The position numbers and the translations under genes are program-made. The notes beneath the pieces were generated by a model. It searched no databases, was not told where the DNA came from, and saw nothing but the letters and a program-made list of their open reading frames with translations. A stretch of 64,000 nucleotides of DNA from Sphingobacterium griseoflavum. GTDB taxonomy: Bacteria; Bacteroidota; Bacteroidia; Sphingobacteriales; Sphingobacteriaceae. Positions 10,135-17,130 of the stretch are shown one piece after another. Location of the stretch: NCBI RefSeq assembly GCF_014653155.1, contig NZ_BNAF01000008.1:62001-126000 (forward strand), written 5' to 3'. Numbering within the stretch: the stretch's first letter is position 1; each line of letters starts with the position of its first letter.

Positions 10135-10361
10135 CTATTAAACTTAAATTTTTAGTAGTCGCCATTTCGAGTACAATTAACTAACGAAAGCATAACCCCG
10201 TATTTTCCGCAAAAAATCACACATTTCCCGTTTTATTATTTGCGAAATACCTGTTTGCGATTAAATAAATGCGCGTTGCGATTTTTTTTGGCAAACTGGT
10301 ACGCCGTTTGAAAGTATCTCTGTAAATAAGCAAAAAATTAAAAACGTAAAATAAAATCAAT

Positions 10362-10478
10362 ATGGAAAATATAGCACTTAACGCCGCGAAATTAGGATTG
10401 GATCAAGGATATTACCGTCTATTGATGGCTATCTTGGAGGAGCCTTCCGAGCAGGAAGAGGCAGCTGCCAGCAATTAA
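10362..10478 (+). CDS. Small ORF of 38 codons, unknown function
   Basis: An ATG at 10362 opens a 38-residue frame ending TAA at 10476-10478. The peptide starts MENIALNAAKLGLDQGYY and ends in an acidic, alanine-rich tail (EEPSEQEEAAASN). The middle is predicted amphipathic helix. I do not recognise the family. An AT-rich 220-base region precedes it, and the leader directly before the ATG is A-rich with no Shine-Dalgarno, as is normal in this phylum. A strong terminator follows 38 bases after the stop. This arrangement looks like an independent short transcript rather than the tail of the capsule operon. It could also be the coding part of a regulatory RNA. Confidence 0.45.
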   Translation: MENIALNAAKLGLDQGYYRLLMAILEEPSEQEEAAASN

Positions 10479-10515
10479 TCTGCATACAACACATATACAC
10501 ATATATTTAATCCCT

Positions 10516-10548
10516 AAGAGCAAAGTAATTTTCTACTTTGCTCTTTTT
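10516..10548 (+). terminator. Strong intrinsic terminator after the 38-codon ORF
   Basis: The arms AAGAGCAAAGTA (10516-10527) and TACTTTGCTCTT (10534-10545) are perfectly complementary over 12 bp, with a six-base loop (ATTTTC) and a T run at 10544-10548. This is a textbook Rho-independent terminator for + strand transcription. Confidence 0.85.
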
Positions 10549-10654
10549 GTATTCTGTACTGCCGTAGATAAATTTGAGCGCAGGTTGGTTTTTCTGGCTG
10601 TCGCGATGGTAAAAACGGTTGCTTCGAAGAGGGGTGGCAATGCGAGACTTAGAT

Positions 10655-10678
10655 GTAGGGATACTAAAGGATCCCTAC
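10655..10678 (-). terminator. Small hairpin just past the XRE gene stop
   Basis: GTAGGGAT (10655-10662) and ATCCCTAC (10671-10678) form a perfect 8-bp stem with an 8-base loop. It lies 5 bases beyond the stop of the leftward XRE gene. No T run follows on the minus strand, so it is a weak terminator or 3'-end stabiliser at best. Confidence 0.3.
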
Positions 10679-10683
10679 GCACA

Positions 10684-10899
10684 TTATTTACTATCCGGCC
10701 ATTCCGTTGGATAAAACAAATCCCTAATGTCTATTTTAAGAAATTCGGCTATTTTATATAGTTTATGAACGTCGGGCTGCTGCTTATTATGTACCCACCG
10801 CGATACGGTTGATTCGGAAACGTCCAATAGTTCCGCAATCCGACGGTTGTACACGTTGTGTTCTATAAAAACTTGCTCCAGTCTATTTATTTTAACCAT
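10684..10899 (-). CDS. XRE-family helix-turn-helix regulator (71 aa)
   Basis: The 71-residue protein is essentially one HTH_3/XRE domain. It contains RRIAELLDVSESTVSRWVHNKQQP (about residues 19-42), with the recognition helix at SESTVSRW, followed by the conserved LYKIAEFLKIDIRDLFYPTE tail. There is no dimerisation or sensor domain, so it resembles phage-type or toxin-antitoxin-type repressors and stand-alone regulators of mobile regions. No toxin partner is adjacent on the same strand. It starts 17 bases from an inverted-repeat operator that overlaps a promoter firing the other way, so it probably represses that divergent transcript. Confidence 0.85.
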   Translation of the reverse strand: MVKINRLEQVFIEHNVYNRRIAELLDVSESTVSRWVHNKQQPDVHKLYKIAEFLKIDIRDLFYPTEWPDSK

Positions 10900-10916
10900 T
10901 CAAAAATTTTCTTACA

Positions 10917-10952
10917 AAAAGTTTGACGTTTGAAATCAAACTTTTATATTTG
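10917..10952 (+). promoter_or_regulatory. Bacteroidota promoter overlapped by a 10-bp inverted-repeat operator
   Basis: TTTG at 10922-10925, a spacer of exactly 19 bases, and TATATTTG at 10945-10952 match the Bacteroidota sigma-A consensus (TTTG-N19-TAnnTTTG) pointing right. AAAAGTTTGA (10917-10926) and TCAAACTTTT (10936-10945) form a perfect inverted repeat covering the -33 element and reaching the -7 element. The layout suits repression by a dimeric HTH protein, most simply the adjacent XRE gene product. That pairing is inferred from position. Confidence 0.65.
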
Positions 10953-10966
10953 TATTGTGCTGCTGA

Positions 10967-11022
10967 TACCTATGACATTTTAAAAATGGTATCTAGCTTC
11001 ATTAAAAAATGTCCCCTAGGTA
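10967..11022 (+). other. Structured 5' region of the divergent transcript
   Basis: Directly downstream of the promoter at 10945-10952, TACCTA plus ACATTTT (10967-10981, interrupted by TG) pairs with AAAATGT plus TAGGTA (11006-11022, interrupted by CCCC). This gives a two-part stem enclosing a loop of about 24 bases. The transcript would open with this hairpin. The only frame downstream (ATG 10986 to stop 11157-11159, 57 codons) starts inside the loop and looks non-coding. A small RNA or structured leader is possible. Confidence 0.3.
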
Positions 11023-11159
11023 TAGCGCGCAGATGCAGATTAAAACCAAGTAAACGATATATGATAACAATCACTGTAAACAATCACGATCAAGGATGCG
11101 GATACCAGTTTTCAGATAGCCTAAGGGTTTATCTGCAAGCAGCCTGTATAAGAACGTAA

Positions 11160-11551
11160 AGCATCCATCGGCATAACCGGGGAATCGGTAAAAAACAGAC
11201 AGACCTTCAAGTGGCGCGTTGGCGTCCATCCCATATGGACGTCGCTCAAATTCTACACACCAAATAGCGCGTTCACCCAGCAGGGTTTAAAAATTGTCTG
11301 TACCGGTCGCCTCCATTATGGAGCAGATAGCCATGTGCCTGTATGGCACCGATCAGTCCACCGAAGCAAACGATTTATACTTTAGCTTTTATAAATCTAA
11401 ATCTTTTTTTTCTGATTGGCAAGTATGGTGTATGCATTCCAGTATTCCCAATAGGGAGGGGTGACCGGTTTCTTTATTCGTCGTGCGACGCAGCGCACTT
11501 ATCGCTGGTGCGCCTGCTGCTCAATCCTTCGGCAGCTTCCCCTCCCATAAT
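11160..11551. other. Intergenic stretch without recognisable gene
   Basis: About 390 bases hold no credible coding frame. I see a short hairpin around CGTCCAT/ATGGACG near 11228-11246. From about 11480, leader modules (a GCGTCG-TG-CGACGC-like hairpin, then CTGCTCAATCCTTCGGCAGC) recur in front of other copies of the interspersed repeat at about 33880 and 36765. The left half may be the remains of a decayed gene, but nothing can be named. Confidence 0.4.
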
Positions 11552-12032
11552 CCCTTTCCGCCGCTCGCCGCGGCAAGGCATCACTTTTGAAGGCCAAAAG
11601 TGATCAAAAGCCTTTGTCTCCTTGAGGTGCTTCGTCGCACAGGCCCCTCCTGCGCAAAGCAGCCTGTTTGGCCGAAGCCGGAATAACGCCGCCATCGCTT
11701 TGGATGCGATGTCGACATGATTCCATGCTTGCCCTATCCTCGAAACCCCCAAACATGCTCTTTGCCAGCCAGCACTTGCAAGGAGACCTAAAAGTTCCGT
11801 TAAACGCTTTTCCTTATCAACGGCAATCGTTCGCTATCTTACAGTAATGCGATCTTAAGAAGATACGCCAGTTATCGCATGTCACTTTATCACCCTCTCA
11901 CTTCTTCACTCAACGTGCAATATCTTTAACATAACGCGAAAATCAGCGGTACGCTCCCTATCGCTTCTGCCTTTTATTAACAGCAATGTCGCATCATTTT
12001 TGTTGCGTCTGTAGAAACTTGCCTTTTCGCCG
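11552..12032 (+). repeat. Interspersed repeat family, copy 1 (long form, 3'-truncated)
   Basis: The copy begins CCCTTTCCGCCGCTCGCC and contains the hairpin with CACTTTTG/CAAAAGTG arms, the CAAAAGCCTTTGTCTCC block, the CCGCCATCGCTTTGGATGCG block and the CATGCTCTTTGCCAGCCAGC block. It then has the optional TTTATCACC-rich tract and ends CTGTAGAAACTTGCC. It lacks the terminal GTTACTTTTG hairpin and runs through a fixed linker (12033-12078) into copy 2. Open frames inside it are broken by single-base differences between copies, so it is not regarded as coding. Confidence 0.85.
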
Positions 12033-12078
12033 GCACAAGGTCGCCGCTCGTGCCTTCGAGATGTGCCCTTCCCACAAA

Positions 12079-12579
12079 CCCTTTCCGCCGCTCGCCGCGG
12101 CAGGGCATCACTTTTGAAGGCCAAAAGTGATCAAAAGCCTTTGTCTCCTTGAGGTGCTCTGTCGCACGAGTCCGCCCTGCGCAAAGCACCCTGTTTGGCC
12201 GAAGCCGGAATAACGCCGCCATCGCTTTGTATGCGATGTCGACATGATTCCATGCTTGCCCTGCCCTCATTCCCCCAAACATGCTCTTTGCCAGCCAGCA
12301 CGAACAAGGAGACCCAAAAGTTCCGTCACACGGTATTCTTTATATTTCAGTTATCGTTCGCTATCTTACAGTATTGCGATAATCAGCGATACGCTCACTA
12401 TCGCTTCTGCCTTTTATTAACAGGAATGTCGCATCATTTTTGTTGCGTCTGTAGAAACTTGCCTATGCACTGCCCCACAAGGATGCAACAAAAATCAGCG
12501 ACGAGGTTTTGGTTACTTTTGCCTTTCAAAAGTAACGCCCCTGTCCCGGGCTTAGGGACGCCCAGTCCCGGCGAGGGAC
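12079..12579 (+). repeat. Interspersed repeat family, copy 2 (short form, complete)
   Basis: This copy is complete from CCCTTTCCGCCGCTCG to the paired GTCCC...GGGAC hairpins ending at 12579. It lacks the TTTATCACC-rich tract. It contains the ATTTTTGTTGC/GCAACAAAAAT long stem and the GTTACTTTTG/CAAAAGTAAC hairpin at its right end. Orientation is the same as copy 1. Confidence 0.85.
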
Positions 12580-12632
12580 ATAAGCGTATTGGTCATGGTG
12601 GTACGGCAACCTATTATTTGCGGCGGCAGCTC

Positions 12633-12700
12633 AACTTTTGCCCTACAAAAGTAACGCCCCTGTCCCGGGCTTAGGGACAACCTAGTCCCGGTGCGGGACA
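12633..12700 (+). repeat. Extra right-end module of the repeat
   Basis: The right-end block of the repeat (ACTTTTGCCCTACAAAAGT hairpin, CGCCCCTGTCCCGGGCTTAG, then GTCCCG-GTG-CGGGAC at 12685-12699) occurs a second time here, separated from copy 2 by about 50 unrelated bases. It stops 9 bases before the stop codon of the leftward kelch/SARP gene and may serve as its 3' end. Confidence 0.7.
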
Positions 12701-12708
12701 AAAAGATA

Positions 12709-15252
12709 TTAGGCGATGCGCAGCCACACCTCTTCGAAGGTATAGTCATAAGTTTCACCCATTAGGCGGAGGTAGTTATCGGTAAAACGTTTGTAGAACG
12801 CGCGAGCGCGAGACTCCAGTTTTTCCTTGTGCAGGGCGTATAGCCCCTGTTCAAAGGCCAGCTCGTTGGTTGCATCCACCATGGTCAATGCATCAGCAGC
12901 GCGAAATAGCGAAGGCCAATCTTTTTCTGCCCGGCTTTTCGAGATGCGATTTTGCAGGCTATCGATCAGCCTACTTTCAATATCCTGCTTAGCTTTATCA
13001 AAAATAGGGTCGTCCAGGCCTAGTAGGAACTCGCCACGCTCCATGACGTGTAAAATTTCTGGAGAGAGGATATCCGCATCTTGGGCGAGAAGTTCCTGCA
13101 GGCGCCAATAGTCGCAGTAGCAGCTAGACTCGAACACCACCCGGTAATGCCCTTCTTCATAGATAATCTCTATCCCATCCAGTTCGCTCAGCACCTTCCG
13201 GAGGTTATTGATAGCGACGCCCCGCGAAGTCTTGGCTTTATCTTTCGGTTTATCGGGCCACAGCAGGTGCGTCAGCAGATTGGAGCTGATACCCGTATGG
13301 GCGCTATGGAAAAGCACCAGACAAAAAACCTGTTGCAGACGCGTGCTGAACAGATGCGAAATATCCACGCCACGGCGATCCAGCACTGTAAAATCTCCGA
13401 AAAGATTGATGCGGTTGACGGCCGGCTGCACCGGTAGCTTGGGTGCATCGGGCAGCACCGCTGCAGTGGCGGGATGCTGCTTACGTCGGTATCTGAAATA
13501 GAACAACAGGGCGAGGCAAAGCAGGCCGAACCCCCACAGGTAGAACCCTATGTTCGTCTTGCTGACCGAACTCGGGAATGCATCCAGTTCGGATGCGCTG
13601 ATTGCCGGGAAGTCCAAGCTGTAAACGGTGAGGGACGATCGTACATCATCGTCAGACTCCTGCACGAGAGCCACCAGCTTATTTAGGTTGGGGTCAAAAT
13701 AAAGGTTGGCATGCGTGCTGATCCGATCCGAATAAATTGGGATCGAGTCGCCGAGCACTTCATATTCGCCGTCGGCTATGGCGAAGCGGCGCAGTTTGAT
13801 AAACGAATGCGTCAAGTGCTCTGGGTAGCCGAGCATGTAGATCCAGTTGGAATCCGGGATCACCAAGCCGCGGGCCGGAACGAAAGGACCATCCTTGCGA
13901 TCCACGTTCCACAGTTTCTTGCTGGTGCCGCTTGCCGGATCCACGCTATAGAGGTCGTAGAAATATTGCCTGCCAACGATATGTTGACCAGACTCGTTGC
14001 CCATGCCGCCAAAGATGTAGATCTGGTGGTCTACGGCAGATTGCCCGGCAGAAGTGAAGTAACGCGGCAGGATAGAGTCTCCGCGCATCTGTCCTTTCGA
14101 CCAGTTTTTATCCGTTAGGCTGTAAAATAGCAGGTCATTGCTATAAACCATATCCCCATAGCCGCCAAACAGCATCAGCTGGCGGCTCTCGGGCAAGTAG
14201 GTGGCTGCATGGTGATTAAGTTCGCGTTGCAGGTAGTCGTCGCTTTCCATGCGCCAGCTAAAATCCGTCAAGTCCAAACTAGCCACGGTAGGGCCGCTGT
14301 ATGGCGTGGTGTAATGCGTTTCATACACATACAGCCGATGCTCTTCGGGCGCGATAAAGCTATTTCCGAGCTTGATTTGCACCGGGCAAGGGTTGGCAAA
14401 GCGAATCTGGCGTTGCTGGCCAGTTTGCACTTCGTAAATCAATAAAGAGTCCTGGTTGACGTAGTATATCGTTTTAGTCTTGGTATCATAAGTAGCACCC
14501 GAAGGAGTAGAAGACTGCATTTGGATGTGTTTGTGCCAGTGGTAGGCATCGTTCAGCAGCCAAGTGCCGTTGGTTACCTTGCCCATGGCCTCGCCGGTGG
14601 CACTATGCAGTTTATCCCCTTTGCTCTCGCGCAGTGGAAACACAATTTCCCGATTGTCATTGCCGATTCGGAAATTTCGAAGGGAGAACGATGGCACGTC
14701 GATCATATAGTCGCTACGGCCGAACGTGACGTTGGGCACATAGGGCGACTTGATCGGCACTTTGGCATACTGTGCCGCTTTACGAGCAATCTGCAGTTCG
14801 ATTTGCCCTTTGCGCAGATCATAGGCGATGTGCACAGGAAACCAGTGCTGCTCGACCAAGTGGGCCAGCGGAATCCGTAAGGTAATCAGATTGGCTTTTC
14901 CCTCTTCATTCAGCCGAAATACAGCCTGCTCCTCCTCCTTCTCGTAGTGCAGGTTGATAATGGACCGTTGGTCGTCCTCTTTGATGCGGACAATATAGCC
15001 CATGCTACCGTTGTTGGGCAGCTGCAGGTCAAAATCTATCGCAAACCGGTCGTGAAAGGTAAAGGCGGCCTCCGAGAAGAACGTCGCCGAGGTGCGCTTT
15101 TCAATGGGCTGGCTGCTGCCGGTAAAGCGGATGCCTTGTCCAAATATAGCAGCCGGCACGACCAGCAGGGTCATCAACAGAAAAAGACAATAGGTGTTAT
15201 ATCGTGTAAGGTTGCTGTGCATCACTAGACTTGTCATCATCGTCATCATCAC
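12709..15252 (-). CDS. Membrane-spanning kelch sensor with SARP/OmpR-type winged-helix output
   Basis: The protein has up to 847 residues. An N-terminal signal peptide (about 16-38 from the first Met) is followed by a lectin/LamG-like beta region (about 45-220). Kelch-type propeller repeats come next (about 240-555; LMLFGGYGDMVYSNDLLFYS and IYIFGGMGNESG are classic blades). One membrane helix lies at about 568-588, followed by RYRRK on the cytoplasmic side. The last 230 residues hold an OmpR/SARP-type DNA-binding fold (about 618-712, with LLTHLLWPDKPKDKAKTSRGVAINNLRKVL) and an alpha-helical BTAD-like end. Such a protein could sense a ligand in the periplasm and bind DNA directly. It is divergent to the GH76/SusCD locus and is its likely regulator (inference). 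Several ATGs occur at the start; the one at 15222 gives the tidiest signal peptide. Confidence 0.8.
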   Translation of the reverse strand: MMMTMMTSLVMHSNLTRYNTYCLFLLMTLLVVPAAIFGQGIRFTGSSQPIEKRTSATFFSEAAFTFHDRFAIDFDLQLPNNGSMGYIVRIKEDDQRSIINLHYEKEEEQAVFRLNEEGKANLITLRIPLAHLVEQHWFPVHIAYDLRKGQIELQIARKAAQYAKVPIKSPYVPNVTFGRSDYMIDVPSFSLRNFRIGNDNREIVFPLRESKGDKLHSATGEAMGKVTNGTWLLNDAYHWHKHIQMQSSTPSGATYDTKTKTIYYVNQDSLLIYEVQTGQQRQIRFANPCPVQIKLGNSFIAPEEHRLYVYETHYTTPYSGPTVASLDLTDFSWRMESDDYLQRELNHHAATYLPESRQLMLFGGYGDMVYSNDLLFYSLTDKNWSKGQMRGDSILPRYFTSAGQSAVDHQIYIFGGMGNESGQHIVGRQYFYDLYSVDPASGTSKKLWNVDRKDGPFVPARGLVIPDSNWIYMLGYPEHLTHSFIKLRRFAIADGEYEVLGDSIPIYSDRISTHANLYFDPNLNKLVALVQESDDDVRSSLTVYSLDFPAISASELDAFPSSVSKTNIGFYLWGFGLLCLALLFYFRYRRKQHPATAAVLPDAPKLPVQPAVNRINLFGDFTVLDRRGVDISHLFSTRLQQVFCLVLFHSAHTGISSNLLTHLLWPDKPKDKAKTSRGVAINNLRKVLSELDGIEIIYEEGHYRVVFESSCYCDYWRLQELLAQDADILSPEILHVMERGEFLLGLDDPIFDKAKQDIESRLIDSLQNRISKSRAEKDWPSLFRAADALTMVDATNELAFEQGLYALHKEKLESRARAFYKRFTDNYLRLMGETYDYTFEEVWLRIA

Positions 15253-15364
15253 TCCCGTATACTAGGTATGACTTGTTGCAAAGGTAGCTAATATTATACG
15301 AAAAAATTAAGTGCCGTAGGGATAAAATGGGCACCTGTTCAGGATTCGATGCGGGCGGTAAAAA

Positions 15365-15420
15365 TACATTTGTGTGGGGGGTTAATGTTTTTTTTACCGG
15401 TTAATTGCCGTTTTTAACCC
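15365..15420 (+). promoter_or_regulatory. Candidate PUL 1 promoter and GGTTAA sites
   Basis: TACATTTG at 15365-15372 matches the -7 consensus TAnnTTTG for rightward transcription toward the first GH76 gene, although no good TTTG lies 19 bases upstream. Just downstream, GGTTAA occurs at 15380-15385 and 15399-15404, 19 bases apart in the same orientation. The inverted form TTAACC follows at 15414-15419. These repeats could be binding sites for the divergent kelch/SARP regulator. SARP-type proteins commonly bind direct repeats, but this link is inference. Confidence 0.4.
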
Positions 15421-15516
15421 TAGTTTTAATCCCGTCGCTCCTATTTTGCTTTCGAAATGTGTGGGAAGACCATTTCACCAATTTAAAATTGTGTTATAAA
15501 CCCTATCAGTTACGGA

Positions 15517-16995
15517 ATGAAGTTTTTTTTCATGGCCATTACTTGCACCATACTCAACGGTTTGGTCTCGGCAGCAGTTGTTCGATCAGGCGACGTGGGC
15601 AGTCCTGCGACGGCCTATGGCAAACAAGATCGCCAGCAGGCAGACCCGCAGGCGCTGGCCAACCAAAACCTGCAACGCGCTATTGGACTGGTTGATGTAG
15701 CCTTGGCATCCTACTTCGATCCGCAGACCTTCGAGATGCGCCGCTTCTATAACCCAGTCACCAAAAAGAAATCGGATGAGCGCGCTTCGGTATGGATGTA
15801 TACAGCTGGGATCGAAGCCGTAAATGCGGTGCTGTATGGGCTGAAGGCCGGGCAGCAGCAAGGCGGCCAACGCCTCTACGATCAGCACTATGCACGCTAC
15901 GTGCAGTTGCTGGATAAACTGTATGCCGAGGCAGATTACTACTTGGGGACCATGGAGCTCGTTTCGTATACGCAAACGAAGAGATGGTCGGTGTATGCCG
16001 TCGATCGCGTCAATCAGAAAGGGCAGGCAAATGTTACCGGTGTGCTGAATGTGTATGACGATCAGATGTGGCTGATCCGCGAATTGCTGGATTCGTACAA
16101 GCTGACCGGGAAGCAAGCGTTTTTGGAGAAAGCCGAATACCTGACAGCCTATGTGCTGGACGGGTGGGACGTGACCCGCGATAGCCTAGGTAAAGAAAAT
16201 GGCGGCATCCCCTGGGGGCCGGGCTACACCACCAAACATGCCTGTAGCAACGGGCCGCTGATCAGCCCGTTGGTTTGGCTGCACGAGCTGTATAAAGGCA
16301 AAAACGACCCGATCGAACACCGCTTTATCGATGCGGCCGACCGGAAGACGCGCCGCACGGAGCGCATGGAGAAACAACAATACTACCTGCGCTATGCGCG
16401 GGCCATCTATGCCTGGCAAAAGCAGCACCTGCTAGACGGAGCTGGCGTATATACCGATATGATGGGCGGCTGCGTGCCCGATTGCGGAATCCGCTACGAA
16501 GAGGTGGAAGGGCAGCGGTACCGTGCCCACACGGCGCTAACCAAAGCCGTTGGAAAAGCCTATACCTATAACAGCGGGACGATGCTATCCGCTGCTGCAG
16601 ATCTATACCGCGCAACGGGCGAAGCAGCCTATGCCCAAGACGGGCGGCAGCTTGCAACAAACAGCTTTCAGGCCTTTGCGTCCTTGGGAAAGGATGTCGA
16701 GTCGTTTTATAGTTTTGACAGCAGGGGCTTTAGCAACTGGTTTAATGGCGTGCTGCTGCGCGGCTATGCAGAGGCTACAGCCTTGGACGCCGGCATCGGC
16801 AATTACCTGACGGCCTTCCAGCGCAACCTGGATTATGGTTTCGACCATTTTCATCGCGAAGGCTTTCTGCCGACCGACCTGTTGAAGGGTTGGGCTGCGG
16901 AAAAAGAACGCCAAGGCGTGGAGGGCATGTTTATGTTTTCCTATGCCGCACAGTATGCGGTCTTGGCCAAACACCAACTGGAGACGGCCCATTAA
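15517..16995 (+). CDS. GH76 family endo-alpha-1,6-mannanase-type glycoside hydrolase
   Basis: The 492-residue protein has an N-terminal hydrophobic segment ending near SAAVV and an (alpha/alpha)6-barrel pattern with GH76 landmarks. VWMYTAGIEAV lies near 92-102, and NVYDDQMW has the Asp pair D181-D182, which aligns with the Asp-Asp pair considered catalytic in the family. GGIPWGPGYTTKHACSNGP and YNSGTMLSAAADLYRATG follow. GH76 enzymes cleave the alpha-1,6-mannose backbone of yeast-type mannan or related glycans. It is the first gene of PUL 1 and is a close paralogue of the GH76 at 18943. The signal peptide lacks a convincing lipobox, so it may be periplasmic or secreted. Confidence 0.88.
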   Translation: MKFFFMAITCTILNGLVSAAVVRSGDVGSPATAYGKQDRQQADPQALANQNLQRAIGLVDVALASYFDPQTFEMRRFYNPVTKKKSDERASVWMYTAGIEAVNAVLYGLKAGQQQGGQRLYDQHYARYVQLLDKLYAEADYYLGTMELVSYTQTKRWSVYAVDRVNQKGQANVTGVLNVYDDQMWLIRELLDSYKLTGKQAFLEKAEYLTAYVLDGWDVTRDSLGKENGGIPWGPGYTTKHACSNGPLISPLVWLHELYKGKNDPIEHRFIDAADRKTRRTERMEKQQYYLRYARAIYAWQKQHLLDGAGVYTDMMGGCVPDCGIRYEEVEGQRYRAHTALTKAVGKAYTYNSGTMLSAAADLYRATGEAAYAQDGRQLATNSFQAFASLGKDVESFYSFDSRGFSNWFNGVLLRGYAEATALDAGIGNYLTAFQRNLDYGFDHFHREGFLPTDLLKGWAAEKERQGVEGMFMFSYAAQYAVLAKHQLETAH

Positions 16996-17130
16996 CCGAC
17001 CGCTCACACCAAGTAACTAAACCACCTAAAAAATGAATGTATCGATAGCAACAATGTACAATCCAAAGAATCCAAATAAACCAAAAAACAGATAACCTTA
17101 AAAAATCACTGACCTTTAAAAATTAATCGG

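Noticed and set aside
10923..11159. Rightward ORF of 78 codons upstream of the XRE gene
   Set aside because: Its start lies inside the promoter/operator, and the remaining 57 codons from 10986 show no recognisable protein pattern.
11474..12282. Leftward ORFs of 70-100 codons inside the repeats, sharing the peptide HLKETKAFDHFWPSKVMPCR
   Set aside because: Similar frames occur in several copies because the DNA repeats, but single-base indels break them in copy 4, starts and ends differ, and the two arms of a hairpin encode part of the peptide. They are treated as non-coding repeat.
11552..12579. CRISPR-like or tandem-repeat array
   Set aside because: Units are hundreds of bases long, directly adjacent or widely separated, with no short regular repeats or unique spacers and no cas genes.
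12827..15228. Several + strand ORFs of 70-135 codons opposite the kelch/SARP gene
   Set aside because: They lie wholly antisense to a long gene with clear domains and show no protein features of their own.
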